Positions 48,715 to 60,250 of a stretch of DNA of 64,000 bases are shown here, piece by piece. Under the pieces are notes generated by a model. It searched no databases and had not been told where the DNA came from. It was given only the letters and a program-made list of their open reading frames with translations. Source of the DNA: Pteria penguin (Eukaryota; Mollusca; Bivalvia; Pterioida; Pteriidae); the NCBI GenBank assembly GCA_035048485.1, contig CM068586.1:28166349-28230348 (forward strand), written 5' to 3'. Position 1 is the stretch's first letter, and each line of letters starts with the position of its first letter. Made by a program: the position numbers and the translations under genes.

Positions 48715-49490
48715 ATGACGTTATTCCGACAAAAAACGAAAAAGTACCGAAGGGTACTTTATCTCATAGTCCATGGAATAAAGGGGACAATATCGTGTTT
48801 AGATATTCAGACAAATGCGAACCCCAATATAATCGAGGTGAAACCAGGTGCCCGGAAGGACTAAGCGTCCCCTGGTTGCATGCAACACCCGTCGCAAAAG
48901 TCCTGCAACAATCTTTCATGTCGAGGAGGCAAATACATAAATATACACGCATGAACATACGAAGGGGACAGGAACACCAAGTCAAATTTTCCCATTCAAG
49001 GCAAGAAATACTGCCTGCCTGAAATTCCGGTGTCGGAAACGCAGGTGAACAAACGCATGTATATACCTGTATATACGTATTATGTCAAATCAAGTATAGT
49101 CAAAAAGTTTAGATGGTTATTTTGTATGGTTAGGTCCCAAAATATCAGTTGACATTCTTGAAAGAGGAATCTGAAATTGCACTAGATCCCTATAACGACC
49201 ATAGAACTTCCTCAGTGACAATTTCAAACGTTCCTCAATATATCCTTGTGAGAGTAGTTTAGTGGCAAGAAGCCTTGATCTCAAGACGAAATTTTGTTGT
49301 GAAACGAAGACGCCATATGCGGGAGAGGAAGGTATGTTGAACTCAGAAAAGGGAAGTTGGTAATAATGAAATTGAAATCGTCACGTTTGTCATAGAAAGA
49401 GAGAGTTATTAATTAACCATCGTCACTAATTGATAGGAGTATATCGAGGTATGGAGCAGAAGATGCGCTCTCTGTAGTGTCTTTTATCTC
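48715..49490 (-). pseudogene. P2 copy: RT C-terminus plus 3' flank
   Basis: On the minus strand remnants of the KRDDFNF and YGVFV...SLRKFYGR region (49490-49180) are followed by GGGACCTAACCATACAAAAT, the TGAAATTCCGG region, then GCGACGGGTGTTGCATGCAA and the ATGGACTATGAGATAAAG end at about 48760. Layout is identical to 55079-55800 on the plus strand. The plus-strand open frames here are shadows. Confidence 0.75.
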
Positions 49491-49639
49491 GATAGATAAT
49501 TGATAGACTTATTAAGTGAATGTCACTCAACCATACCGATATGTTGTTTGTTACATTAAATTTTGTTTGTTTTGTTTTGTTTTGTTTTATCTTTTTCTTT
49601 ACACCATTTATTTTTCCTAAGTATAATCATTATAAACAG

Positions 49640-49763
49640 AAGTCTTGTGAATGGTAACCATTCTGGTGATGTTATAGAGAAATTTCGAATACATGGTTCG
49701 ATTTTAAATTTTGATGTCTTTTCACCACAATCTATTGAAATTATTGTTGACAATAGAATCTGA
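49640..49763 (+). CDS. Candidate short terminal exon, unknown product
   Basis: After an ATAAACAG acceptor-like site, one base plus 40 codons are open (SLVNGNHSGDVIEKFRIHG and on to VDNRI) up to TGA at 49761-49763. Amino-acid composition is balanced compared with the AT-driven frames nearby. There is no recognised domain and no partner exon, so it may be a chance frame. Confidence 0.2.
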
Positions 49764-51149
49764 AACACTTTTCTGGTAATTTGATGGTCCTCTCAAATAT
49801 GCACTAAATGTAAATCATGAATTTACTTTGAACATTCTCTCAACTTTTTTGTTATTAACTGAATATTCATCAGCAACTAAGTAAAAAGAAATATATAACT
49901 TTGGGTGAATTCAGTGGCGTATAAAGTTACCGCCAGATATGGAAAATGAATGGGATGGTGAACAAGGACCGTAAGTTTAAAAAATTCAACATATTTAGAT
50001 TAGATTTAGTTTAGATTATTCTTGCAGTTAATGAATCGATCGAAATTGAACTATGAGCACCGACTGCGCAAAATAAATTTATAACAGCAGATCAGATCCT
50101 AGAATACTGGAAAAAAAGAGATTTGATCCCATGTTGCAAATTTACACAACGGAAGGAATTGTGGCTATATCATTCATGTAGGACCACGACTTGCAACTAG
50201 GACCTTTACAAATACAAATACCGACATAATGGGTATACTTGTATACAAGAAATACGAGATAAAAGATAAATACACCGTATACATAAATTTACTAATTAAT
50301 TAATGCTGTAGTCAGATTTATAATGTACCTAAGAATCGTCTGTTTTAATTGTTTAATTACTGAACTCTGACAATATTTAACTCATTACATTCATGTATGT
50401 ATATTGGTGTCTTGTATGGGAAAGGGCAGTTTAAATTTTACGAAACTCTTGGGTACCATGCAAATAAAAAATACTCAAAACTTGTGTCGTCGACTTACTA
50501 ACTTTTGCCAGTATGTAACTTGCTTGACAAGTTATCCTTGTTATATCCTCGTCTTTAACGAGACATGTTCATAGTTTCGATATCAGCGTTTAAGTCCAGC
50601 CAGCTTAGATACTGTACTTTGCGCCATAAGCTGTCAATTTCATTGCCAATATGGCGTCGCCTATGTACGCAGAATTTAATTCTCTTGCAAATATTCCAGA
50701 TAATGTATCTGTTAAATATCTTCCAAATGCGTCAGCTTTATAAAACGACATGTGCTACAGAAAAGATTGAATTACATTATGCAAGAAAACATTGATGAAA
50801 TTAGTGTATATGATGCTGAAAATGTTCGATGCTCATATTTGGTGAGGAAAGATTGATTTGTCAAGTTATGTTAGCAACACTTTGATGTAATTTGAAATGA
50901 GTATTCATTGAGTGGTTCAACTGTTCAACAGTATTTGCATAATTCATTTGCTAAATGATGATGTTAACATATCGACCAGAGTTTCTTGCTTTTCCAAAGC
51001 TACTATTGGATCTGATTCAAAAAATCACTTAAGATATTTACATCTTCTGATGTCAAGTTCCAGTGTTTCATTAAACGCATTTTACTTTATTTAATTTATG
51101 GGCTATGTTTTGTGACTAGAACATTGCTCCGATTAAGTTTTTATTTACA
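49764..51149. other. No gene seen
   Basis: AT-rich DNA. Short frames near 50565 and 50912 have no recognisable motif. Confidence 0.45.
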
Positions 51150-51470
51150 TTTTGTTTACATTGTAGTCTATTTCAATTATTTCTTTTTTTTGTACATTTT
51201 GTTTACAATGTAGTCTATTTCAATCATTTCCTTTTTTGTACATTTTGTTTACATTGTAGTCTATTTCAATCATTTCTTTTTTGTGCATTTTGTTTACAAT
51301 GTAGTCTATTTCAATCATTTCTTTTTTGTACATTTTGTTTACATTGTAGTCTATTTCAATCATTTCTTTTTTGTACATTTTGTTTACATTATAGTCTATT
51401 TCAATCATTTCTTTTTTGTACATTTTGTTTACATTGTAGTTTATTTCAATCATTTTTTTTTCTTGAAAAT
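51150..51470 (+). repeat. 45-47-bp minisatellite, 7 copies
   Basis: The unit TTTTGTACATTTTGTTTACA, TTGTAGTCTATTTCAATCAT, TTC recurs with its TAGTCTA at 51164, 51211, 51257, 51302, 51347, 51392 and 51437 (last copy TAGTTTA). Once the period is 45, both strands stay open as 15-residue repeats (EMIEIDYNVNKMYKK). That is a length artefact and no ATG context or homology supports a gene. Confidence 0.95.
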
Positions 51471-52149
51471 ATAGTAATATCTTATTTAATACTGTGATAT
51501 CTCTAGTATAGCGCATATATGAAATACTAACCTTTAATGAAGCATTTGAAAACAGATTTACGGATTAACATCAATACATCATGAATGTCCGATTTGATGG
51601 GCATGGAACATTAACCATATGTACAACGTATGTCATCTCCTCTGTATCTTACAGTTCGTAAAAAAATAACATATATGTGTACATTCTTAATTGTTACATC
51701 ATAAGTGACCAGAAGTCAATGATTGTTTCAATTACATAAAGGAATGCTGATGGTTCTTTAATGTACGTATATTGTTTCTTATAACGTCACACCAATGAAG
51801 CAATGACTCTATGCCGGCCAAAGGCATGTGGGATTGTTCACTTGTGTATAATGGATATTCATGAGAATAAGGTGTGTTCAGTTCTTCCAATAAGAATAAG
51901 TGCTCTATGCACGTGCTGGCATTGTTAGTTTTTATGCTTTTCTTTTCTTGTTTGACCTATGTGAATACAGCTTATATGCATTGGTGAAAGTTTCATAACT
52001 AATTAATCTATGTATGTGTGACCTACCTCTGTGAACTAGTGCAAAAAGGAAAAACGAAATAAATTAGCGCGATAATCAACCAACTGAGCGTTACATGATA
52101 GGTGTCAGTAGACAATATCTCTATATTTCTATTCTGTCCAGTGAGTATA

Positions 52150-53035
52150 TGTTTCCTATTGAATTACGCACGGTATGTTAACACGTTACTTAAATTTAAG
52201 ATTATAACAGAATTAAAAGAAAAAATCCAGACAATACAATATAAAGCTCTTGATCAAATTAAAAACCTTCACGAAAAAGACCCAAAATTGTATTGAAAAC
52301 TTATTTATGACTTAAAAGATTACCCCCTCCCCCGATTTCTCAAATAACATCACTTATCATAATCAGTAGGTAAATCATTTTCAAAATTTAGCTAAACCTG
52401 ATGATGCCTTCTTTGATAGAATAAATGAAATCAATATACTTATAACACAGTTGGACAAAAGATGCAGTAGAAACAGACCTCGGCGCCTCTTAAAGTTAAA
52501 AGGAAATATTGAAAGTAATACCATCTTTAAAATGTTACAAATGTGTGGGTTCGATTCCCGGGTTGCGCCACTATGTTTAAGAGGTTGATAACCTCCTGCA
52601 TCCATGTCGCGATATAACTGAAATATTGTTGAAAGCGACGTAAAACACCAATCAACCAACCAACCACAAAGTACCAAGTGAAATGATTAAGTGTGTGCTT
52701 CTTTTACCATATCTATGTAAATTATTTAATAAATGTATTCTTTGTTAGTTATCCCAACATTTGGGCTAAAGCTTCTATCACGCTGGTATGAAATTCTTGA
52801 AACACTGATAATCCAAATAATTATAGAGACATCTTAATTAATTGCTTTATTAGTAAAGTATATAGTTGCATCATAAATTCTAGATTACAAAAAGAAAAAC
52901 AAATTAATGATAAATGTGTCACTGATCCATGTCAAATCGGATTTATTAAAAAAGGACCTGCTAACTATATGTTTATCTTGACATGTATTCTTAATAAGTA
53001 TTTTTCCCCAAAAAAATCTTTTTTATTTTTTATTT
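52150..53035 (+). pseudogene. LINE (non-LTR retrotransposon) reverse transcriptase relic
   Basis: From 52190 a frame reads KALDQIKNLHEKDPKLY, typical of the linker before a LINE RT. After the SINE at 52543-52672, VPSEMIKCVLLLPYLCKLFN appears, then in another frame NPNNYRDILINCFISKVYS, INSRLQKEKQIND and CQIGFIKKGPANY. These are the finger/early-palm motifs of a LINE RT (PxNYRxI...NxRL...QxGF). The catalytic YxDD part is missing, and frameshifts and stops are frequent. Family is CR1/jockey-like at best guess. Confidence 0.65.
52543..52672 (+). mobile_element. tRNA-derived SINE, family A, copy 3 (5' truncated)
   Basis: It starts at the B-box (GGGTTCGATTCCCGGG), lacks the A-box half and ends in repeated CAACC. 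It is inserted in the middle of LINE RT relic sequence, whose coding trace resumes right after it. 5' truncation is typical of LINE-machinery insertion. Confidence 0.85.
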
Positions 53036-54489
53036 GAGAAACATATACAACAATGTAAGACACAAATAAATTGATGGTGTGAAAACATTACCTACTCATA
53101 TGTTTTAGTTTGAGCAAGAAATCAAAACCACTGAGTGTTAAGATCCTCCATTTATATTATGGTATTTTCTGAGTCAAACAGATCAACTAATGTATTGCAT
53201 TGCACGGCCAATTTTATGTAAATCAGCAGATTCAAGAACATTTTAATTTTGTATTATGATATTTTTCCTTCATAGTTCAGTTTCAATTTTAGAATTTCTT
53301 ATATGCGTATTGAGAGAAAAGGCAGTCTTGCATTACTGGTTGCTAAAATCATCCCCGTACATATGCTTCAAATGTGATATTTAGAGTGCTCATAATGTAA
53401 AAATATGTGCAAATTTCATTTTCTTAATTTATTTTCATTCTACAATACCATATGTACTCAATAAACAAAAGACGTATATACGTATCCAGGTTATATTTCG
53501 TGCAAAGTAAGATTTAATTACCCTAACCCCTTATTCTGTCCCCAAATCAATGTAAAGTAATGAGAGGGTTGCTCTGATAGAGATGAGTTATATGTGCGGT
53601 TCATAATTTTACACTTCATTCTTTCTACAATATTAGATTTTTCTTGGAACATTGATATTTTATATAATAATGCTAAATTTAAAAATAATTACAATAGAAG
53701 AACACCCCCTCTTATTTTGACAAAGAATTGATGCATATGATTTGGTATGTTAAATCAGAAATATGTTTAAGACCTATAGTTTTACATTCTTTTGTATACT
53801 ACATGTTATTTTTTAGGAAAACAAATCAACAAAGTTTTATTTTCTCCACCCCGTCCTTCGGACGGAGAATATATGACGTCACCCAAAAATCGATAACCCC
53901 TTCGTTGGACACAAATTGGCAAAATAAAGTATCTTATATCTAAGTAATTCGAGCGCACGACTTTTTAATTTTTTTTTCAAATAGCACCCCTGGGCTTCTG
54001 AAAGTTGATAAATTTTAAGATTAGAGTTTTTTTATTTACATTTTACTACATACATACAGTACATGATATAATAATGCCAAGGATATATATTTCAAAGACT
54101 AGATTTTTACAAAAGAAAGAAAGAAAGGATAGGTGGCTTTCATAGAATCATTCATACCCTAGCACACAGATACTAACACACCTTGGCTCAATAAAGAAAA
54201 GAATGGAAGCTGGGATTGTCAAAACACAAAATTGTCAATAAACTGATAAAAAGGCATTATATATATACGTGGGAATTAAAACAATCCAAGTGCTTTTTAT
54301 GCAAATGGCAGATTTTAAAACATTTCCTTCCATCCGTTCCAAAGGAAACAAAATTTTCTGATGTTAAAGTTTTTAATAGCTATGTAGTTGTATTTAAATT
54401 CATTGTAGTAGAGTATACCTTGCAAAGGATGAAAATTAGATTCTGATTTAATGATTTATTTAGGGAGGTGATCTAAACGTACAACTACT
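53036..54489. other. No gene seen
   Basis: AT-rich DNA downstream of the LINE relic. An isolated TGACGTCA palindrome lies near 53874. Confidence 0.45.
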
Positions 54490-55800
54490 TAGTTCCTTAT
54501 AGGTAATAGTCGTCGAGGTTTAGAGTTTAATGAACCTTGAATACGATATATCGGACTTGGTTATCAAAATTAAAACATTTCACGATGGCCATACTCATCC
54601 TTTTAATTGGTAAAAACTAAAGAACAGAATAACATCAATTATTCAAAACACTTTCTTTAATGAAAAAAAAATGAATTCGCAGGTATAAGTATCTCGTTTT
54701 AGGCCACAACGACACATATTTTGTAATGAAACAATTTTATTCCAGCAGGAAGTATGTAGAAAAAGAGATTATCCAAATGTTAGAATTTCTTATAGATAAT
54801 ATTTTGTGATATTTGGTGGAAAAGTGTTCCAACAGATTGTTGGTATTCCTATGGGTACTAATTGCGCGTCTCTTCTGGCCGACATATTTTTGTACTCTTA
54901 CGAAGCAGAATTCATAGTCTCTGCTCTCTAAAGGCAATAAACAATTAGCATCTCGGTTCAACTTTACATACAGATACATCAATGATATTTTGTCGACTAA
55001 CAACCCTGTATTTGATGATCACCTCAACATCACATATCCAAAGGACATACCGAGATATACTCCTATCAATTAGTAAGATTGGTGACCTCTCTCTATGACA
55101 AACGTGACGATTTCAGTTTCATTATTACCATCTTCCCTTTTCTGAGTAGCAGCATATCTTCCTCTCCCGTATATGGCTTCCTCATTTCACAACTTATACG
55201 CTATGCCAGGGCATGCACTAAATACGAAAATTTCGTCCTGAGAGCGAGGCTTCTTGCCACGAAACTACTCTCACAAGGATATATTGAGAAACGTTTGAAA
55301 TTGTCACTGAGGTAGTTCTATGATCGTTATAGGGATCTAGTGCAATTTCAGATTCCTCTTTCAAGAATGTCAACCGATATTTTGGGACCTGACCATACAA
55401 AATAACCATCTTAACTTTTTGACTATACTTGATTTGACATAATACGTATATACATGTATATACAGACATTTGTTCACCTGCGTTTCCGACACCGGAATTT
55501 TAGGCAGGTAGCATTTCTTGCCTTGAATGGGAAAATTTGACTTCGTGTTCCTGTCTCCTTCGTATGTTCATGCGTGTATATGTATGCATTTACCTTCTCG
55601 ACATGAAACGTTGTTGCAGGACTTTTGCGACGGGTGTTTTATGCAACTAGAGGACGCTTGCTCCCCCGGGCACCAGGTCTCACCCCGATTTAATTGAGGT
55701 TCGCATTTGTCTGAATATGACACTAAACACGATACTGTTCCCTTTATTCCGTGGACTATGAGATATGGTTTACCCTTCGGTACTTCTTCGTTTTTTACCA
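54490..55800 (+). pseudogene. P2 retroelement copy with most of the RT and the 3' flank
   Basis: This is the longest P2 copy. In shifting frames it shows QQIVGIPMGTNCA and LLADIFLYSYEAEF, then RYINDILSTNNPVFDD in which the first catalytic Asp is Asn. Next come NITYPKD, a gap, KRDDFSF, SSISSSPVYGFLISQLIRYA and a stop in SLR. The flank follows: ACCGGAATTTTAGGCAGGTA, GCGACGGGTGTTTTATGCAA, CCATTCC-to-TTCGTTTTTTACC end. Stops near 54910 and 55316 and frameshifts make it inactive. Confidence 0.75.
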
Positions 55801-56689
55801 TTACTTAAAGGGACGTAGTCCGAGACTGGAAATTTTTAGCATGAAAAGGATAAATTACGACAATATCTTATTTTTCCTGTATTACATAAATTATAAACTT
55901 TGTGTTAATTGCAAAATTTAAAACTAAAATCCCTCAATGTTTTCGTAGAATAAAGGTAATTGAGTCGAATTACATTCGGCTGGTATCAATTCCCCAAATA
56001 AGGCGATGCTCCGCCCATAATCATGCGCGTGCGCGGATATTCACTGTAGAAAACAACAAAAATGGTTCACATGGAGGAATACGAGCACGAGAAAAGCAAA
56101 AGTGTGGTAGAAAATAACTATACACAGACTCAAAGACAAAAAAAAAAAAAAAGAAAAGAAAAGTTGAACAAATGTTAGAATCGGGTAAAGTTTGAGTTTC
56201 ATTGTCACGTCATTTCCTCTGACCGACCTCATCAATATTCAAGGAGTTGGCCTGGTTATGCTGGAAATTTAAAACGGGCATATCTCGTTAACGACATCGA
56301 CTTTGGTAACGATACTTTTTACACATATTAGATAATATACTAGTAATCGATTGCCCTTAAAGAAATCCGTTTAAATTTTTGATACTTTTCCCGATTTCAA
56401 TCGGACCATGCTCCTTTAACAAAAACTGGACAAAGAAGAAAATCCATGTCCTGTGGATATATTTCTACGTCTATGATGCATTAGATCACCAATTAGCATT
56501 TGAAAAACCTTCAAATACATGGCAAATGAACTGTTTGTGAAACAGCATACATAAAAAATCAATCTTTGTCAATAGTCTTAGTAAGAAAAATGCACAATTT
56601 AAATTAAGATATAGTGCAGTTTTCTGCGTTTGCAAAAATAATTCTATATCAATATAAATACTAATTTTTCAGTTTTAAATATTTTGTAA
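55801..56689. other. No gene seen
   Basis: AT-rich with an A-rich tract at 56138-56164. Confidence 0.5.
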
Positions 56690-57110
56690 AAGAGAAAACA
56701 GAAAGCATCTGACAAAGCTGTATGACACAAATCACCAAGAACATGCACACAAAACATGATAATAGTAGAATATACACGGTAAAACGACCTTACAAAATAT
56801 TCGATTGTACTGCGATTATGATACCGACTTAGGACGCTCAGTTGAAGTAAAATACGAAAATAAGTGGTGTCACATGACTATGACACTAACAACAATGTAC
56901 CAAAGTATACATTCACGGACCCCTGAAATTCAGAGGTGAGACCAGATGCCAGGGAGAAGTGAGTGTCTCCTGTTTGGCTAGCCACATCCGCCGTGAATGC
57001 CCTGACATACAGACGAAACAATATAATTCAGCACTGTATATATACATGAATGTGAACAAACACTGTGTAGAAAGTGTCACAGCCACATAACCTCAGGAAA
57101 AAGGTATAAT
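56690..57110 (-). mobile_element. P2 module 3 end plus a related flank variant
   Basis: 56690-56850 is an inverted module 3 end (ATCTGACAAAGCTGTATGAC, ATACCGACTTAGGACGCTCA). 56858-57010 (CACATGACTATGACACTAAC, CAGAGGTGAGACCAGATGCC, CACATCCGCCGTGAATGCC) recurs partly at 43465-43545 and resembles the inverted P1/P2 3' flank. Confidence 0.6.
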
Positions 57111-58505
57111 AACACTTAAGTCAAACCCTCCGCGGGGAACTGAAGTAACAAACGTCACTCAGTTGGTGTTGTTAAAAAATAATTCTTGTAGTGATATTTT
57201 TGGTGTGGCCTGCTTTATCAAATTTTAGGTCCAGAGCAGGAAAGAAATATCTGAATGGGCGTTTGCTTAAATATTTTAAGAAATACATAATTATTTCTAT
57301 ATAACTTCATGACTTTATTCATTTACACTGATTATATAAATGAAAATACGAAAGTTACTGGAAAACTGTCACTCAACTATAACAATAACAAAAAAAAAAT
57401 ACAAAAAACAAAATCAAAAAGAAAAAAAAAAAGAAAAAGAAGGGAAAACCCCCCAGAAAAAAATCCACAGAAAATGCACTTTCCACGTTAATCAAAGATA
57501 AAACCATATGTCAACAAACTGTTGAAGAAGAAATTCTTTCAACACAATTTGCAATGTGACATTTTATGTGTAAAAACTTTGATAAGAAATAGATTTTTAA
57601 ACTCTACATATATATCAAACTACGTGTATTCTGTGGAGAATTTCGGTCCTTATGTAAGATGTTTGATAACACTTTTTATATTAAACTATTTGTATAGATT
57701 ACTGTTGCTCTAATGGCGAGATTCAGAGATCTAGCTGTTTTGTTTGATCAGTGTTAATGTATTTATAGTCTTTAGGATCTAGTGAATGCTACTTAATTTA
57801 TACGTAAAACAGTGTGTCCTGGTTGTAGCGGAGTAAATGTATTTTTTATTTCCCTAGAGATATGCATGTATTTAAGCCTTATCAAAGAACCAAAGAAATC
57901 CACGAAACCGAGCATAAATCTTCTAATCAAATAGAGCGAGGGATATTATTGTATTCCGAATTTAGATAAGAATGGTCACCATAAGAAATCTTGAGACTGA
58001 GATGTTCAACGATCATAATTTAGATAAAAATATGCTGATGTTTTAACTATACATATAAATATTTAAAGGAGAATGCCTCGCTATATTCCTAACGGAAACA
58101 AAACAAAACAAAATACTAATAACAAACTGGTATCAGGAATATAAATCAAATCTAAATTCCGCAAAGCTTGTTTTCCCAATAACAATAACATTGTTTTCAC
58201 CTTTCAGATGAAATATTGTTTCTCATGTTAACTTATTTCATTGAGGTTCTTTGTTGCGTCTCACGGACCAACCAGCTTTATTCTACTTTTCGTCTTTTGC
58301 ATTGCGATTAATAACACGATACCGCGTAATTTATACTAATCATGACCGATTGTGACTACGGTTTTACTATGAACATCTCAAACCCCTAGGAGTTAAAAAA
58401 CAATTGATGGCACTGCTTGCGCGACTTGCACAAATTAAAACAAAATCAAGTTTGAACAAGAGAAGATGACCTACCTGTTATATTGGACCAGTGAAATCGT
58501 TATCC
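57111..58505. other. No gene seen
   Basis: A-rich low-complexity tract at 57380-57470 gives a lysine-rich artefact frame. Nothing else recognised. Confidence 0.5.
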
Positions 58506-58700
58506 TTATCCTTGAGAGACAACTCGATTCAACGAACCGACTAAATTTGGTACATCTACTGCACTACAATCAAAACGAATTCTGATGCCTTTTATATTAA
58601 AATACCATGATTTCCTGTGCATGTCCGTTGAAAGTTTTCGTCTTTTATTTATCCCTTTACTTACACAACCTTTTTTCACAATAACAGTGTGAGTTCGCAC
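58506..58700 (-). CDS. Unassigned ORF, 64 codons
   Basis: A basic-then-mixed peptide (for example GCVSKGINKRRKLSTDMHRK) ends at a stop about 30 bases before an AACAG/GTAGGT donor-like site on the minus strand. Composition looks more protein-like than neighbouring AT-rich frames, but there is no recognisable domain or partner exon. It is listed only as a lead. Confidence 0.15.
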   Translation of the reverse strand: MRTHTVIVKKGCVSKGINKRRKLSTDMHRKSWYFNIKGIRIRFDCSAVDVPNLVGSLNRVVSQG

Positions 58701-58839
58701 TGTTTGACATTAATTAATGTATAATTTACGACGTTTAGAATTATTGGACAGGGAAGAGCAAATGCGCTGAAGTAAGCTGTCAATATTTTAGTTGGTTGTT
58801 TAATAAATGAGAACACGAGAACTTGAAATATGAAATTTG

Positions 58840-60250
58840 CTATTCAAGATGTAAGCTCGGACAAGTTAGCAATGTAAAGATGATGGATAAATCCAAACCA
58901 TAACCATAAGTCTGAAATTCATGAAACCAGAGGACATACAAAAGCAGTTAAAATGTAAAACAAGTGGAAAATACCAAAACATGTCTACTTGAAGAGCATA
59001 TGTGAACCCCTGTGATGGAGTGAGATCAGGTGCCTGGGGGAGTGAGCATCTCCTGCTTTCTAGCAACACCCGTCACATATAACCAGTAGAAAGAGTCAAA
59101 TCGTGTAAATTCAATATGTATTTATATATGGAGAAGTCAAAGTAGGTAACCTTCTAGTATAGAAGGTGTCAAATCTGTGTAAAATGATCGGAATCGGTCT
59201 TAGTCCAGAATATCGTTTAAAAATCTGGATAACGAGATATCATATGGAGTAATAAGAGTCTCGTAACGACCGTAGAACTTCCTCAGTGACATTGCTAGAC
59301 TAGCACATATATAACCCTGATTGAGCAGCTTAACTGAAAGTCGCCTAGCCCTCAGAACAAAGTCATTGTAATGTGAACATGCTCTAGAATAACATATTAA
59401 CTGAGATATGAATACACCGTACGCGGGCGATGATGGAAAGTTGCTACTTATGAAAGGAAAGTTTGTGATAGCGAAATTGAAATCGTCACGTTTGTCATAG
59501 AGTGAGGTGTTCAATTGACCATTAATGTCGAAAGACAACATACTATCTAAATACGAAGTAGAATTACTACTTTCTGTGGTTTCTTTGATCTCCAGTTCAC
59601 TTGGATAGATGATGCTAAGGTAATCCGCGAATGAAGGATTATTAATTGAAAGCAAGTCATCTATATATCTGTAAGTGAAATTGAAGCCAAGAGCCAATTG
59701 TTTTTTTTTTCCTTGCGAAAGCAATGAATGAATTCAGCTTCGTATGAGTAAAGGAATATGTCAGCCAGAAGCGGAGCACAGTTAGTGCCCATTGGAATGC
59801 CGACAATTTGTTGAAAAATTTGTTGTCCTCCAAACACCACAAAATGTTATCGATAAAAAAGTTCAACATCTCAATGACAGCTGTTTCAGTATATTTATTT
59901 TTGCAATCAGAATTTTCCGTAACAAAGTAAGTTTTATCATGACCTATAACTATATATTTGAATTTGCGGCTTCCGTTTTCACTAGTAAATGCGTTTTGAA
60001 TAATTTCCGCTAATCTGTCTTTTAATTTCTGATGAGGGATCGTTATGTAAAGAGTCGAAAAGTCAAAAGACTTGATGGAGTGAATTTTAGTAAAACTTTT
60101 TGATTTTAGTTCTAACAACTCTTTTGAATTTTTAAGGATCCACATTTGATTAATTCCACTTCTGGAATATACTGTATATATGCGTAATGCTTTATAATAT
60201 GAAGAACACAACTGAGATTTCTTTTTTAAGAAGTTAAGGGGAATTTGTGG
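58840..60250 (-). pseudogene. P1 retroelement: longest RT copy, two open pieces
   Basis: On the minus strand, 60211-59850 holds the upstream RT (SGINQMWILKN, FDFSTLYITIPHQKLKDRL, KYIVIGHDKTYFV). About 59830-59715 holds the GIPMGTNCAPLL box, then EAEF. 59724-59200 is an open 174-codon piece with RYIDDLLSINNPSF, IYPSELEIKE, YDKRDDFNFAITNFPF, SPAYGVFISQLI and SLRKFYGRYE. The frames do not join: one shift lies near 59850 and another at a 10-base A run (59701-59710). All catalytic boxes are visible but the reading frame is broken. The P1 3' flank is 59195-58860. No endonuclease domain is recognised. Confidence 0.8.

Noticed and set aside
48672..49022. 116-codon plus-strand frame
   Set aside because: It is antisense to the P2 3' flank, and the same sequence elsewhere in the window does not keep the frame.
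51220..51516. A 98-codon repeat protein on the minus strand
   Set aside because: The frame comes from the 45-base period of a minisatellite; the other strand is equally open.
51810..51830. Small ATGCC...GGCAT hairpin
   Set aside because: Five-base stem, expected by chance.
57309..57491. Lysine-rich 60-codon frame
   Set aside because: It derives from an A-rich low-complexity tract.
60030..60065. CTGATGA...GAAA pattern resembling a hammerhead ribozyme core
   Set aside because: No matching stem II or flanking stems, and it lies within RT coding sequence of the P1 copy. No convincing ribozyme was found in the P1/P2 flanks by eye.
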